From: Candidatus Zixiibacteriota bacterium
Lineage (GTDB): Bacteria; Zixibacteria; MSB-5A5; SM1-73
Assembly (NCBI GenBank): GCA_023127875.1
Contig: JAGMFA010000045.1
Span: 1-13,662 of the forward strand
Direction: 5' to 3'
DNA: 13,662 nucleotides
Shown: piece by piece, positions 13,586 through 13,662 of the stretch
Layout: each line of letters begins with the position of its first letter
Numbering within the stretch: the stretch's first letter is position 1
The notes under the pieces: generated by a model
The model's input: the letters and a program-made list of their open reading frames with translations, nothing else
The model's database searches: none
Told to the model about the DNA's origin: nothing
Translations under genes and position numbers: made by a program

Positions 13586-13662
13586 GTTCGACCTTGCTCC
13601 CTTCGACCTTGCTCAGGGACAGTGAGCGGAGTCGAACTGTCACCGTCCTGAGCCTGTCGAAG
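13586..13662. repeat. TTCGAC / CTCAGGAC palindromic repeat, cut by the window end
   Basis: Nested inverted segments GTTCGAC / GTCGAAC (13586-13592, 13631-13637) and CTTCGAC / GTCGAAG (13601-13607, 13656-13662), with GCTCAGG and CCTGAGC between. It shares motifs with the sequence inserted in the hairpin at 9828-9930. It probably continues beyond the window. Confidence 0.6.

Noticed and set aside
3377..13662. CRISPR array
   Set aside because: The repeats are palindromic, irregularly spaced and of differing sequence, with no regular unit and spacer pattern.

Overview
The window reads as a chromosomal segment of an uncultured FCB-superphylum bacterium, possibly Zixibacteria-like. This is inferred from two secreted proteins that begin with a CPEDPND-GECDT motif and end in a Por/type IX-style sorting domain (SQNYPNPFNP ... 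WDGKDE.G ... SGIYFYRM ... MVLVK), from moderate GC content, and from the many dispersed palindromic repeats. No rRNA, tRNA, CRISPR array, transposase gene or replication origin was seen.

Left half (1-7.3 kb, all + strand): the 3' part of a membrane M50-protease/HlyD-adaptor fusion gene; a short overlapping ORF that looks like the C-terminal end of a thioredoxin-fold protein; an exported TPR protein with a C-terminal FxLYD-like domain; a gap with two GTAG-headed hairpins; a small RNase H-like protein missing two metal ligands, ending in a clear terminator; holA (DNA polymerase III delta) behind a structured leader; and an ECF-type sigma factor with a zinc-finger anti-sigma partner. Just downstream at 7.4-9.6 kb is an exported VIT/VWA-domain protein, also followed by a terminator. 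The sigma, anti-sigma and VIT/VWA genes make a plausible envelope-response cassette.

Right half (9.6-13.7 kb): two paralogous - strand genes for secreted, sorting-domain proteins. Their C-terminal domains, terminators and 3' flanking repeats are far more alike than their middles. Around and between them lies a dense set of small palindromic repeats. Most are hairpins with GTAG (or its complement CTAC) at one foot, the layout of REP elements mobilised by RAYT (Y1) transposases. Several are paired as inverted doublets, and two of the doublets sit inside outer inverted repeats of the form CTGTC..AAAA, making MITE-like units of about 145 and 134 bp. One unit is bracketed by a 12-bp direct repeat. 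One REP hairpin is interrupted by another repeat, and the neighbouring paralog carries the uninterrupted version.

Upstream of the last gene is a strong-looking leftward promoter (TTGACA-17-TATATA). A motif ATGCGTATGCA overlaps its expected start site and recurs twice upstream, and downstream there is a frame-broken stretch resembling a ribbon-helix-helix regulator. This may be the remains of an autoregulated antitoxin-like locus.
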